The notes below the pieces were generated by a model that saw only the letters and a program-made list of their open reading frames with translations, searched no databases and was not told where the DNA came from. A stretch of 64,000 bases of DNA from positions 1 to 64,000 of the forward strand of contig NZ_JACXXG010000018.1 of NCBI RefSeq assembly GCF_014764705.1, given 5' to 3'. The DNA is from Stutzerimonas kunmingensis (GTDB lineage: Bacteria > Pseudomonadota > Gammaproteobacteria > Pseudomonadales > Pseudomonadaceae). Position numbers and translations under genes: made by a program. Each line of letters begins with the position of its first letter. Positions within the stretch are counted from its first letter, which is position 1. Below, piece by piece: positions 1 through 7,678 of this stretch.

Positions 1-72
1 CAGGCTGAACCCTTGGGCACGGCTGATTTGAATGGTGGCGCGTTCTTCAACGCTGAGTTCGGAATAAGACAT
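1..72 (-). CDS. IS30-family transposase, N-terminal fragment (cut by window edge)
   Basis: The reverse strand opens with ATG at 70-72 and reads 24 codons to the window edge. The residues begin MSYSELSVEER and continue into an ATIQISRAQGFSL segment, the typical start of Pseudomonas IS30-family transposases, where this part leads into the N-terminal helix-turn-helix DNA-binding region. Only the first 24 residues are visible, so the DDE catalytic domain and intactness cannot be judged. The enzyme would cut and join the ends of its own element. Its 5' end points toward algA. The family call rests on recognising the opening residues only. Confidence 0.75.
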   Translation of the reverse strand, partial: MSYSELSVEERATIQISRAQGFSL

Positions 73-130
73 AGGGGCAGCACCGTACCGGAAAGGTCAG
101 GTGTTGCACTCAGTTTTTGCCGCCGCCAGG
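1..130 (-). mobile_element. Right-hand end of an IS30-family insertion sequence (boundary approximate)
   Basis: The partial transposase at 1-72 implies that the element extends left of the window. Upstream of its start codon, 99-127 reads GGTGTTGCACT followed by a T-rich then GC-rich stretch. This resembles the kind of terminal inverted repeat IS30 elements carry, so the element probably ends near 95-130. The partner inverted repeat and target duplication lie outside the window, so the boundary is an inference. Confidence 0.45.
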
Positions 131-286
131 TTTAAGCAATTACGTGGCAGGCGGCAGATTCGAGCAGTAGTTCAAAAAAACCAGGTTATCTGCGGCATTG
201 ACACTACGTTTGCGGCAAGGCGCTACACGGATTTCCGCAAGTATGCGCTTTCAGGTACGCACAGAGCCAGAAATCGAGCAAAGAAA

Positions 287-306
287 AACCCGCCGAAGCG
301 GGCTTT
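287..306 (-). terminator. Rho-independent terminator of algA
   Basis: A CCCGC-CGAA-GCGGG hairpin is flanked by A and T runs, lying about 20 bases past the algA stop codon. Read on the reverse strand, it is followed by a run of T residues (GGGTTTTTC). Confidence 0.75.
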
Positions 307-327
307 CCTCTCGTTACTTGGCGAACA

Positions 328-1773
328 TTAACGGGCAACTTTGGCTTCGTTGCTCTGTTCGGCGCGGCCGTAAACGTCATCAAAGCGCTCGATGTCGTCT
401 TCACCCAGATAGCTGCCGGACTGGACTTCGATGATCTCCAGCGGAATTTTCCCGGGGTTGGCCAGGCGATGCACTGACGTGATCGGGATATAAGTCGACT
501 GATTTTCGGTGAGCAGGAAAGTCTTGTCGTTGCAGGTGACCTGAGCGGTACCGGAAACAACGATCCAATGCTCGGCGCGATGGTGGTGCATCTGCAGGGA
601 GAGGCTGGCCCCTGGGTTCACGCAGATACGCTTGACCTGGAAGCGGCCACCCATGTCCACCGAGTCATACCAGCCCCAAGGGCGGTACACGGCGCAGTGG
701 TTCTTGGTTTCGCTGCGGTCCTGAGCGTCGAGCTTGCTGACCAGCTTCTTGACGTCCTGCACCTTGTCCTTGTGGGCAACCATCATGGCGTCCTTGGTCT
801 CCACCACCACGATGTTTTCCAGGCCGAGCACGGTGACCAGTTTGCCGTTGCCGTGTACCAGGCAGTTGCGAGAGTCTTCGGCGATCACGTCGCCCTTGAG
901 GACGTTGCCGTTCTCGTCCTTCTCGTGCACATCCCAGATCGAAGACCAGGAGCCGACATCGCTCCAGCCAGCCGACATGGGCACTACGCAAGCCAGTTGA
1001 GTCTTTTCCATCACTGCATAGTCGATGGAATTGTCCGGGCAGCAGGCGAAGGTGGCGGGGTCGATCAGCACTTCTTCGCCGTTCTTCACGCTGCGCTCCA
1101 GAGCGAGCGAGCAGGTATCGTAGATGTCCGGATCGTGCTTCTTCAGTTCTTCCAAGAACACGCTGGCGCGGAACAGGAACATGCCGCTGTTCCAGAAATA
1201 GTCACCTGACTCCAGATAGCTCTGGGCGCGAGCCTCGTCCGGCTTCTCGACGAACTGCGCCACGCGCTTGATGCCATCGGGCAAGCCATGATTGGCGTCC
1301 TGGCTGGCCTTGATATAACCGAAACCGGTTTCAGGACGGGTTGGGGGGACACCGAAAAGGACCATCTCGCCGTTTTCCGCGGCATTGGTCGCCAGTGCCA
1401 GGGAGCGCTGGAAGGCCTTCTGGTCTTCGATGACGTGGTCGGCCGGCAGGACCAGCAGCAGCTCGTCGCGTCCCTCTTCAACCAGCTTCATCGCCGCGAT
1501 CCCAATGGCCGGTGCGGTGTTACGACCGAAAGGCTCGAGCAGAAGGCCTTGAACGCCGAGTTTGCGCGCGGCCAGCTGCTCCTTGACGATGAAACGGTGG
1601 TCCTTGTTGCAGACCAGCAGCGGTTGCTGCATGCCATCGAATGCCAGGCGTTCGACGGTCTGCTGGAACAACGTCTGCTCGCCGGTCAGGGCAAGAAACT
1701 GCTTGGGGAACGACTTGCGGGAAAGGGGCCACAGTCGGGAGCCGCTACCGCCTGAAAGAATAACCGGGATCAT
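328..1773 (-). CDS. algA: Mannose-1-phosphate guanylyltransferase / mannose-6-phosphate isomerase
   Basis: A bifunctional cytoplasmic enzyme of GDP-mannose synthesis: it isomerises fructose-6-P to mannose-6-P and converts mannose-1-P plus GTP to GDP-mannose, the precursor of alginate and other mannose polymers. The 481 aa match the length of P. aeruginosa AlgA. The nucleotidyltransferase signature GGSGSRLWPLSRK lies at 8-20, FVEKP at 174-178 and FWNSGMF at 193-199. The cupin isomerase domain has RPWG at 364-367 and the metal-binding QMHHHRAEHW at 394-403. The ATG at 1771-1773 follows AGGAGA. PslB/WbpW paralogues share this architecture, but sequence and length fit AlgA best. It stands alone: no other alginate or psl gene is in the window, and it ends beside an IS30 element. 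Confidence 0.93.
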   Translation of the reverse strand: MIPVILSGGSGSRLWPLSRKSFPKQFLALTGEQTLFQQTVERLAFDGMQQPLLVCNKDHRFIVKEQLAARKLGVQGLLLEPFGRNTAPAIGIAAMKLVEEGRDELLLVLPADHVIEDQKAFQRSLALATNAAENGEMVLFGVPPTRPETGFGYIKASQDANHGLPDGIKRVAQFVEKPDEARAQSYLESGDYFWNSGMFLFRASVFLEELKKHDPDIYDTCSLALERSVKNGEEVLIDPATFACCPDNSIDYAVMEKTQLACVVPMSAGWSDVGSWSSIWDVHEKDENGNVLKGDVIAEDSRNCLVHGNGKLVTVLGLENIVVVETKDAMMVAHKDKVQDVKKLVSKLDAQDRSETKNHCAVYRPWGWYDSVDMGGRFQVKRICVNPGASLSLQMHHHRAEHWIVVSGTAQVTCNDKTFLLTENQSTYIPITSVHRLANPGKIPLEIIEVQSGSYLGEDDIERFDDVYGRAEQSNEAKVAR

Positions 1774-2559
1774 ATTGCTTCTCCTGAATCGTTTCGAAGG
1801 TCGTTCTACTTGTCCGGTGACGCCGGCCTCTTGGCCGCGCCTGGGTTGTTGCTGTTCTTTGTCGGGGGAATCGCCAGTTGGCTGGACGAAATCCGCTGTC
1901 CCGAGGCATGCCTCGAGATTGAAATCTGCTGTCTGGTTAATCGCCTGGATGGCGCACCGTGGCCGTTCAGGCCGCATGTGTCTCGGGCGAGATGTCGATC
2001 ATGGTCATCTGCACCGGGCGCTCGTGGTCGGCGTTTGGCGCACCACTGAGGAGCGCCATCGTCGCGCGCGGTGCGTGGCACCTGCCGGTCGAACGGGAGT
2101 GATGCGCTTGCATGGCCGTAACCCTCTGTTCGTGCCTTGCTCGGCGTTTGCCGTGTCAGATGCCGCGTAGGCTCTGCTCGACGCCGCGGCTGTCGGCTGG
2201 ATAATCAGCCGTATCGCCGTCTGAAGTTGCGTTACCGCCAAGATCGACTGACGATCTCGAACGGAGCGATCTGCGAAATCGATGACCCAATGCACGTTCA
2301 TGTGCGACTTCCCTTTCCACCTGGAATTGTCGGTACGCGCTTATGATTGCTAGCCACGCTGGATAGTTCCCGCCTCGGCAACCGTTGATCGGCGAGTTTT
2401 TGCGAACGGATTCAAGGTGCGCTCACCGGCCCGGCGGAATGCGGAGGGTTGATCGGGCGGTGTTGGTAGAGGCTGTGGGGCGTGCTGGGCGGACCCGCTA
2501 ATGGGGTCGGTGAGGGCGGCGGCAGCGCCCTTGCAGGGCCCTCCGCCGGCATTGAGTTG
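1774..2559. other. Long non-coding stretch between algA and yaaA
   Basis: About 786 bases contain no reading frame that I recognise. A 98-codon reverse-strand frame (2005-2301) has a passable GGGAAG before its ATG, but its product resembles nothing known to me and is rich in Arg, Ala and Thr as random GC-rich frames are. The algA promoter should be in this stretch; I could not find a convincing AlgU (GAACTT) or sigma-54 element. Near yaaA, 2528-2541 holds a short inverted repeat, GCCCT-TGC-AGGGC, that could help end yaaA transcription but lacks a T run. Confidence 0.5.
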
Positions 2560-3339
2560 TTACTGGTCGGCGGCGTCGCGCAGGAATACCAAGCGGTCGC
2601 TGGTCGAATCATCCCGACTGTAGCGGTAGCCCTGGTAGTCGAATTCCGGCAGCTGATCAGGGTTGCCGATACGCTCCTTGATCACCCAGCGTGCCATGAG
2701 GCCCCGAGCCTTCTTGGCGTAGAACGAGATGATCTTGTACTGGCCGTTCTTCATGTCCTTGAAGTCGACGTTGATGACCCGTGCGTTCAACGCCTTGGGT
2801 TTGACCGCGCTGAAGTACTCGTTGGAGGCCAGATTCAGCAGGACATCGTCACCCTGCTCGACAAGCGCCTCGTTCAGCCAGCCAGTGATGCGCTCGCCCC
2901 AGAATGCGTACAGATCCTTGCCTCGCGGATTGGCCAGTTTGGTGCCCATTTCCAGCCGATACGGCTGCATCAGGTCCAGCGGGCGCAACAGGCCGTAGAG
3001 CCCCGACAGCATGCGCAGATGCTCCTGTGCGAACAGCAGGTCGCTCTCGGTGAAATCCTCGACGCTCAGACCGGTGTAGACATCGCCCTTGAAGGCGAGC
3101 AGTGCCTGCTTGGCATTCTCCGGCGTGAAGTCAGCCGACCAACTGCCGTAGCGCGCGACGTTCAGGGCGGCCAGCTTGTCGGAAAGGTGCATGAGTTCGC
3201 TGATCTGCGCTGGCGAGTAATCGCGCAACAGGTCGATCAGCAGTTGCGAGTGCTCCAGGTACTGAGGCTGAGTGAAGCGTTCGGTTATCGGGGGTGTTTC
3301 ATAGTCGAGCGTCTTGGCGGGGGAAATCACCATCAGCAT
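2560..3339 (-). CDS. yaaA: Peroxide stress protein YaaA (UPF0246/DUF328)
   Basis: The 259 aa match the usual length of the family (E. coli YaaA 258 aa). The protein opens [14 protein letters not shown], the hallmark start of UPF0246, and carries the conserved [12 protein letters not shown] block (about residues 113-124) and the LANPRG and NLASNEY motifs. In E. coli YaaA limits damage from hydrogen peroxide by lowering free iron and binds DNA; the same role is inferred here. The ATG at 3337-3339 is preferred over the next Met two codons on because CAGGAGA lies just ahead of it. The gene is divergent from dmeF, 134 bp away, and stands outside any operon. Confidence 0.93.
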   Translation of the reverse strand: MLMVISPAKTLDYETPPITERFTQPQYLEHSQLLIDLLRDYSPAQISELMHLSDKLAALNVARYGSWSADFTPENAKQALLAFKGDVYTGLSVEDFTESDLLFAQEHLRMLSGLYGLLRPLDLMQPYRLEMGTKLANPRGKDLYAFWGERITGWLNEALVEQGDDVLLNLASNEYFSAVKPKALNARVINVDFKDMKNGQYKIISFYAKKARGLMARWVIKERIGNPDQLPEFDYQGYRYSRDDSTSDRLVFLRDAADQ

Positions 3340-3473
3340 GTACGGGTCTCCTGTCTGATGGCGCGATTGTAGGGGTACGAGCGGAGCGGCTCCAGCTATG
3401 GCGGCCATAGGCAACGGTTGACCTTCCCCGCGTGGCAAGGCACAAGCTGGAAGGCGTCAATCAAGGAGTTCGT

Positions 3474-4454
3474 ATGTCTGGCTGCAATCATGCGCAATGG
3501 CAACCACCTCACGACTACCGTCCGCTGGAGCGCAACTCCGAGCGTCAGACCTGGGCGGTGGTCATTCTGACCGGCTTGACCATGTTGGTGGAGATCATCG
3601 CCGGTTACTGGTTCAACTCCATGGCGTTGCTGGCGGACGGCTGGCATATGGCCTCGCACATGGTCGCCATCGGCCTGGCGGCGTTGGCGTATCTGCTGGC
3701 TCGGCGCTACGCGGCGGACCAGCGTTTCGCGTTCGGAACCTGGAAGATCGAGGTGCTGGCCGGTTTCACCAGCGCCTTGCTGCTGGTCGTCGTGGCGCTG
3801 TTCATGATCGGCGAATCGCTGTCGCGGCTCTGGTCGCCGGTCGCGATTGGTTTCGATGCAGCGTTGATGGTCGCCGTGATCGGCTTGCTGGTGAATCTGC
3901 TGTCCGCCTGGTTGCTGCGGGATCAGCATGACCACGGTCACGGTCACGGTCACGACGAGCATGCGCATGCGCATGCTCATGAGCATGAACACGCTTCGGG
4001 TGGCAAGGACCTGAATCGGCACGCCGCCTTCATCCATGTGCTGACCGATGCGCTGACGTCGGTGGCTGCGATCATCGCGCTGCTGGGCGGCAAGTTCTTC
4101 GGCTGGAGCTGGCTGGACCCGGTGATGGGTATCGTCGGCGCGATGGTGATCCTTGTATGGGCGCGCGGCCTGTTGCGCGATACCGCCAAGGCGCTGCTCG
4201 ATCGGGAGATGGATGATCCGCTGGTGCACAGGGTTCGGGAAGCGCTGCAGGAGGTGCCGGATACCGAGGTCGCCGATCTGCATCTGTGGCGGGTAGGGCG
4301 GTCGCAATACAGCTGCATCCTGAGCCTGGTGACGCATCAGGCGCACACCGCCGACCACTACAAGGCTGCGTTGCAGGGCTTCCCACAGCTGGTGCACATC
4401 ACCGTGGAAGTGAATCGCTGCGACGAAATCGCGCACCTTGATCATCGACAATAG
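3474..4454 (+). CDS. dmeF: CDF-family Co(II)/Ni(II)-type efflux transporter (DmeF-like)
   Basis: An inner-membrane cation/proton antiporter of the cation diffusion facilitator family, 326 aa with about six hydrophobic helices. Helix 2 carries D55 and an HxxxH pair (H58, H62) in ADGWHMASH. Helix 5 carries HVLTD (H188, D192). These make up the transport metal site. The loop between helices 4 and 5 (152-173) is almost purely His with Asp, Gly, Ala and Glu and should bind metal in the cytoplasm. HxxxH instead of the zinc-type HxxxD in helix 2 is the pattern I associate with DmeF rather than CzcD/ZitB, so cobalt/nickel export is the likely role; the ion is inferred. ATG 3474 follows AAGGAG. No metalloregulator is adjacent. 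Confidence 0.85.
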   Translation: MSGCNHAQWQPPHDYRPLERNSERQTWAVVILTGLTMLVEIIAGYWFNSMALLADGWHMASHMVAIGLAALAYLLARRYAADQRFAFGTWKIEVLAGFTSALLLVVVALFMIGESLSRLWSPVAIGFDAALMVAVIGLLVNLLSAWLLRDQHDHGHGHGHDEHAHAHAHEHEHASGGKDLNRHAAFIHVLTDALTSVAAIIALLGGKFFGWSWLDPVMGIVGAMVILVWARGLLRDTAKALLDREMDDPLVHRVREALQEVPDTEVADLHLWRVGRSQYSCILSLVTHQAHTADHYKAALQGFPQLVHITVEVNRCDEIAHLDHRQ

Positions 4455-4521
4455 CGCGCCTGAAATACGCGCGCCAAGGCCGTTTGGTCGATTCGTGAAA
4501 AAAAGTCGGAGTTCAACGGAA

Positions 4522-4539
4522 AAGTCTTTTGTCTGTCAT
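4522..4539 (+). promoter_or_regulatory. Weak candidate PhoB box upstream of the phoH-like gene
   Basis: A perfect CTGTCAT half site at 4533-4539 has an 11-bp-spaced upstream partner AAGTCTT (4522-4528) that matches four of seven positions. It lies about 175 bp ahead of the PhoH-like start. One degenerate half makes this tentative. Confidence 0.25.
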
Positions 4540-4714
4540 AACTTTTACGGTATTACCGAATTCAGACCGCCGAACCCTGCGCCACAGGTGGCGGCTCCTG
4601 GGCAGCCCCGAATCCACCGGCTACCCTCGTCCGCTCACCTGAATCGCATGGCGGTTACTGTGCAGCGAAGCGCTTTTGGCTCTTCGTTTCTGGCCCCAGA
4701 AGAAGGTGATCGGT

Positions 4715-6103
4715 ATGGATGACTACGGCAGACCTCGCGCGACCCAGCCCACGCTCTACGTCCTCGACACGAATGTACTGATCCACGATCCCAACGCTTT
4801 GCTGAACTTCCAGGAACATCAGGTCGCCATCCCGATGACCGTGCTGGAGGAACTCGACCAACTCAAGGCCGGCAAGCACAGCGTCGCAGCCGAGTGTCGT
4901 CAGGCAATCCGCTTGATCGACAAGCTGCTCGGTGACGCCACGCCGGAAGAGGTCGAGCTCGGCGTGCCGATCCAGCGCGGCAAGAGCGGGCCTTCCGGCA
5001 GTCTTTCGATCCTCATGAGCAAGCGTGGCGAGTCCAACGCGTTGCCGGAGGATCTGAACGACAACAAGATCATCAATCAGGTAGTCGAGCTGAGCCGGCA
5101 GCGTCCCGGCTTGCCTGTGGTGCTGGTGACCAAGGACATCAACATGCGCCTGAAGGCGCGTGCCTGTGGCGTAGCGGCGGAGGATTACCATACCGATCAG
5201 CTGGTCGATGACGTCGGCCAGCTTTCCCCCGGCTATCACAGCGTCAGCGGCTCGTTCTGGGATCGCGTGAGCAAGGTCGAGACCCATCAGGGGCATGGGC
5301 GCACCTGGCACCGCGTACAGCTGACCGACAACCTCCCCGCGGTACACATCAACGAGTTCATCATCGACGAACAGGGCTTTGTCGGCTGGATCAAGGGCAT
5401 CAAGGCCGATGAGCTGCTGCTCCTCGACCTGCATCAGGAGCCGCTGCTGCATCAGGAGGCCTGGGGCCTGCGCCCGCGGGACATCCATCAGGCATTGGCG
5501 CTGTTCGCCTTGCTCGACCCGGATATCCATCTGGTCAACCTGTCCGGCGCCGCCGGTTCGGGCAAGACCATTCTCGCGCTGGCTGCGGCCATCGAGCAGA
5601 CCGTGGTCAGCAAGCGCTACCGGCGCATCATTGCCACCCGCAGCGTGCAGGGGCTGGACGAGGACATCGGCTTTCTGCCCGGCACCGAGGCCGAGAAGAT
5701 GGAGCCGTGGCTGGGTGCAATCACCGATAACCTCGAAGCGCTGCACATGGAGGACGAGAACACCCACGGCAGCATCGACTACATCCTGCAAAAGGTGCCG
5801 CTGCAGTTCAAATCGCTGAACTACATCCGCGGTCGCAGCTTCCAGCAGAGCCTGATCCTGATCGACGAATGCCAGAACCTCACGCCGCACCAGATGAAGA
5901 CCATCATCACCCGTGCGGGCAACGGTTCGAAGGTGGTCTGTCTGGGCAATCTGGCACAGATCGACACTCCGTATCTGTCGGCGACCAGTTCGGGGCTTAC
6001 TTACCTGACCGAGCGCTTCAAGGATTTCTCCCACGGCGTGCACATCACCTTGCAGGGTGTACCGCGTTCGGTGCTGGCCGAATACGCCGAAGCGCACATG
6101 TAG
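4715..6103 (+). CDS. PhoH-family protein with N-terminal PIN domain (PhoH2 type)
   Basis: A 462-aa cytoplasmic two-domain protein. The N-terminal PIN nuclease domain (about 10-160) contains YVLDTNVLIHD (D18) and the acidic LEELD (44-48). The C-terminal PhoH P-loop ATPase has Walker A GAAGSGKT at 278-285 and Walker B LILIDEC at 380-386. PhoH2 proteins unwind and cut RNA, so an RNA helicase/ribonuclease role is the family-based expectation; phosphate control is only implied by the historical name. ATG 4715 follows GAAGGTG at good spacing; an in-frame ATG at 4676 lacks a site and would add 13 unconserved residues. It is followed 99 bp later by moaC but probably forms its own unit. Confidence 0.9.
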   Translation: MDDYGRPRATQPTLYVLDTNVLIHDPNALLNFQEHQVAIPMTVLEELDQLKAGKHSVAAECRQAIRLIDKLLGDATPEEVELGVPIQRGKSGPSGSLSILMSKRGESNALPEDLNDNKIINQVVELSRQRPGLPVVLVTKDINMRLKARACGVAAEDYHTDQLVDDVGQLSPGYHSVSGSFWDRVSKVETHQGHGRTWHRVQLTDNLPAVHINEFIIDEQGFVGWIKGIKADELLLLDLHQEPLLHQEAWGLRPRDIHQALALFALLDPDIHLVNLSGAAGSGKTILALAAAIEQTVVSKRYRRIIATRSVQGLDEDIGFLPGTEAEKMEPWLGAITDNLEALHMEDENTHGSIDYILQKVPLQFKSLNYIRGRSFQQSLILIDECQNLTPHQMKTIITRAGNGSKVVCLGNLAQIDTPYLSATSSGLTYLTERFKDFSHGVHITLQGVPRSVLAEYAEAHM

Positions 6104-6202
6104 CGGAGGCGCGTGCGGCGATGCCCGGTAGTACCTCTTATGGGGGCGGGTTCATCGCCGGCGGCTGCGGTAGACTCGTGATTTTCCGATCAGGAGCGCC
6201 GA

Positions 6203-6673
6203 ATGCTCACCCATCTCGATTCCCAAGGCCGGGCCAGCATGGTCGACGTCACCGACAAGGCCGTGACCGCGCGTGAAGCCGTGGCCGAGGCCCGCGTGCG
6301 CATGCTGCCGCAGACCCTGCAGATGATCCAGCAGGGCGGTCATCCCAAGGGCGATGTCTTCGCCGTGGCGCGCATCGCCGGCATCCAGGCGGCAAAGAAG
6401 ACCTACGAACTGATTCCGCTGTGTCATCCGCTGCTGCTCACCAGCATCAAGGTCGAGCTGCAGGCGGATGGTGAAGACTGCGTACTGATTCGTGCTGCCT
6501 GCAAGCTGGCCGGGCAGACTGGTGTCGAGATGGAAGCGTTGACCGCTGCCAGCGTCGCTGCGCTGACCATCTACGACATGTGCAAGGCCGTGGATCGCGG
6601 CATGGTCATCGAAGGCGTGCGCCTGCTGGAAAAACTCGGCGGCAAGAGCGGTCACTGGCAGGTGCCGGCATGA
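6203..6673 (+). CDS. moaC: Cyclic pyranopterin monophosphate synthase MoaC
   Basis: Second step of molybdenum cofactor synthesis, converting the MoaA product to cyclic pyranopterin monophosphate. The 156 aa are full length for the family. The conserved LCHPL (H75) and [11 protein letters not shown] (D125, K128) blocks supply the active site. The ATG follows AGGAG at 6192-6196. The stop overlaps the moaD start (ATGA), so moaC-moaD-moaE are translationally coupled. Neither moaA nor moaB is adjacent, so the pathway must be completed by genes elsewhere. Confidence 0.96.
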   Translation: MLTHLDSQGRASMVDVTDKAVTAREAVAEARVRMLPQTLQMIQQGGHPKGDVFAVARIAGIQAAKKTYELIPLCHPLLLTSIKVELQADGEDCVLIRAACKLAGQTGVEMEALTAASVAALTIYDMCKAVDRGMVIEGVRLLEKLGGKSGHWQVPA

Positions 6674-6918
6674 TTACCGTCCAGTTCTTTGCCCGTTATC
6701 GCGAAACCCTCGGCACTGATGGCGAGCGCCTGCAGTGGGATGCTTCGCTCGCCAACGTGGATGACGTGCGCCAGCAGCTGCTTGCGCGGGGCGGTGTCTG
6801 GGAGGTGCTTGCCGAGCAGAACCTGATGTGTGCCCGAAATCAGGAACTCTGTGGTCTCGATGAGCCGATCACCGATGGCGATGAAGTCGCTTTCTTTCCT
6901 ACCGTGACCGGAGGCTGA
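6670..6918 (+). CDS. moaD: Molybdopterin synthase sulfur carrier subunit MoaD
   Basis: An 82-aa ubiquitin-fold protein ending in the obligatory TVTGG, whose terminal Gly is activated and carries the sulfur as thiocarboxylate. It forms molybdopterin synthase with MoaE. The start overlaps the moaC stop by four bases and moaE begins two bases after its stop. The opening [12 protein letters not shown] and the FFPTVTGG tail are typical of the family. Confidence 0.95.
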   Translation: MITVQFFARYRETLGTDGERLQWDASLANVDDVRQQLLARGGVWEVLAEQNLMCARNQELCGLDEPITDGDEVAFFPTVTGG

Positions 6919-6920
6919 GC

Positions 6921-7379
6921 ATGGCGGTTCGTGTACAGACGGCAGCGTTCGATCCGGGGGCCGAACTCAATGCGCTGCATGCGGCCAACCTGGGGATTGG
7001 CGCGGTCGCCGGGTTCGTCGGTTACGTAAGGGATTTCAATGATGGGCAGGATGTCGCCGGAATGTTCCTCGAACATGCGCCGGGGATGACCGAAAAGGCG
7101 CTGGAGAAAATCATTATCGAGGCGGAGCAGCGCTGGCCATTATTGCGGCTCGACGTGCTGCATCGCGTCGGGCCCCTGGAGCCAGGTGAGCCCATCGTCT
7201 TCGTCGGCGCGGCGAGCGCCCATCGCGACGCTGCCTTCGATGCCTGTCGCTTCGTGATGGATTATCTGAAGACGCGGGCGCCGTTCTGGAAGAAGGAAAC
7301 CACGCCGTCCGGGCCACGCTGGGTTGAGGGCCGCGCGAGTGATCAGGTCGCGGCTGGGCGTTGGCGCGAGAACGGCTGA
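6921..7379 (+). CDS. moaE: Molybdopterin synthase catalytic subunit MoaE
   Basis: The large subunit of molybdopterin synthase, inserting two sulfurs from MoaD thiocarboxylate into precursor Z. The 152 aa are standard. Visible family features are FVGYVRDFN (32-40), HRDAAFDAC (101-109) and the catalytic Lys-rich segment LKTRAPFWKKE (116-126). It is the last gene of the moaCDE unit and converges on the small gene at 7384-7548, with only four bases between the two stop codons. Confidence 0.96.
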   Translation: MAVRVQTAAFDPGAELNALHAANLGIGAVAGFVGYVRDFNDGQDVAGMFLEHAPGMTEKALEKIIIEAEQRWPLLRLDVLHRVGPLEPGEPIVFVGAASAHRDAAFDACRFVMDYLKTRAPFWKKETTPSGPRWVEGRASDQVAAGRWRENG

Positions 7380-7383
7380 GCCG

Positions 7384-7548
7384 TCAATAGAAGGTGATGT
7401 ACATCTTGAAGGCCAGCGTCGAGAACATGGTGAGCACGCCCAGGCCAAGAAGGCCCACGCCCCAGTCCCGGTCCCGGTAGTTGAAACCTACGCAGAGCAG
7501 GATGAAGCCGATGATGATTAGCGACAGTAGCCAGTGCATGCTGTCCAT
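7384..7548 (-). CDS. Small membrane protein of unknown function (54 aa)
   Basis: A 54-aa protein with two hydrophobic stretches (about 5-20 and 29-51) separated by NYRDRDW, predicting a two-helix hairpin in the inner membrane. The start ATG (7546-7548) follows GAGGAGAC at good distance, which argues that the gene is real; a longer in-frame version lacks a comparable site. No family was recognised. It lies tail to tail with moaE and is transcribed in the same direction as rhlB, 130 bp downstream of the rhlB start-distal end, but no functional link is evident. Confidence 0.7.
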   Translation of the reverse strand: MDSMHWLLSLIIIGFILLCVGFNYRDRDWGVGLLGLGVLTMFSTLAFKMYITFY

Positions 7549-7678
7549 CGATGTCTCCTCGAGTTCCGATCTAGCTATCACTCTAGCCGCTTGACCTCTG
7601 TTGAGGCCTGATTCAGGTCATTGATGGAGGAGGTGATTGACGGTCGCAGGGGCGCGGCGAATACCGCGCCCAATAGGC

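Noticed and set aside
2005..2301. A 98-codon reverse-strand frame with a passable ribosome site in the algA-yaaA gap
   Set aside because: Its product is compositionally biased and unlike any family I know; without conservation data it cannot be called a gene.
4655..6097. A 480-codon reverse frame opposite the PhoH-like gene
   Set aside because: It is a shadow of a gene with clear PIN and PhoH motifs; its own product shows no domain and has a composition typical of antisense frames.
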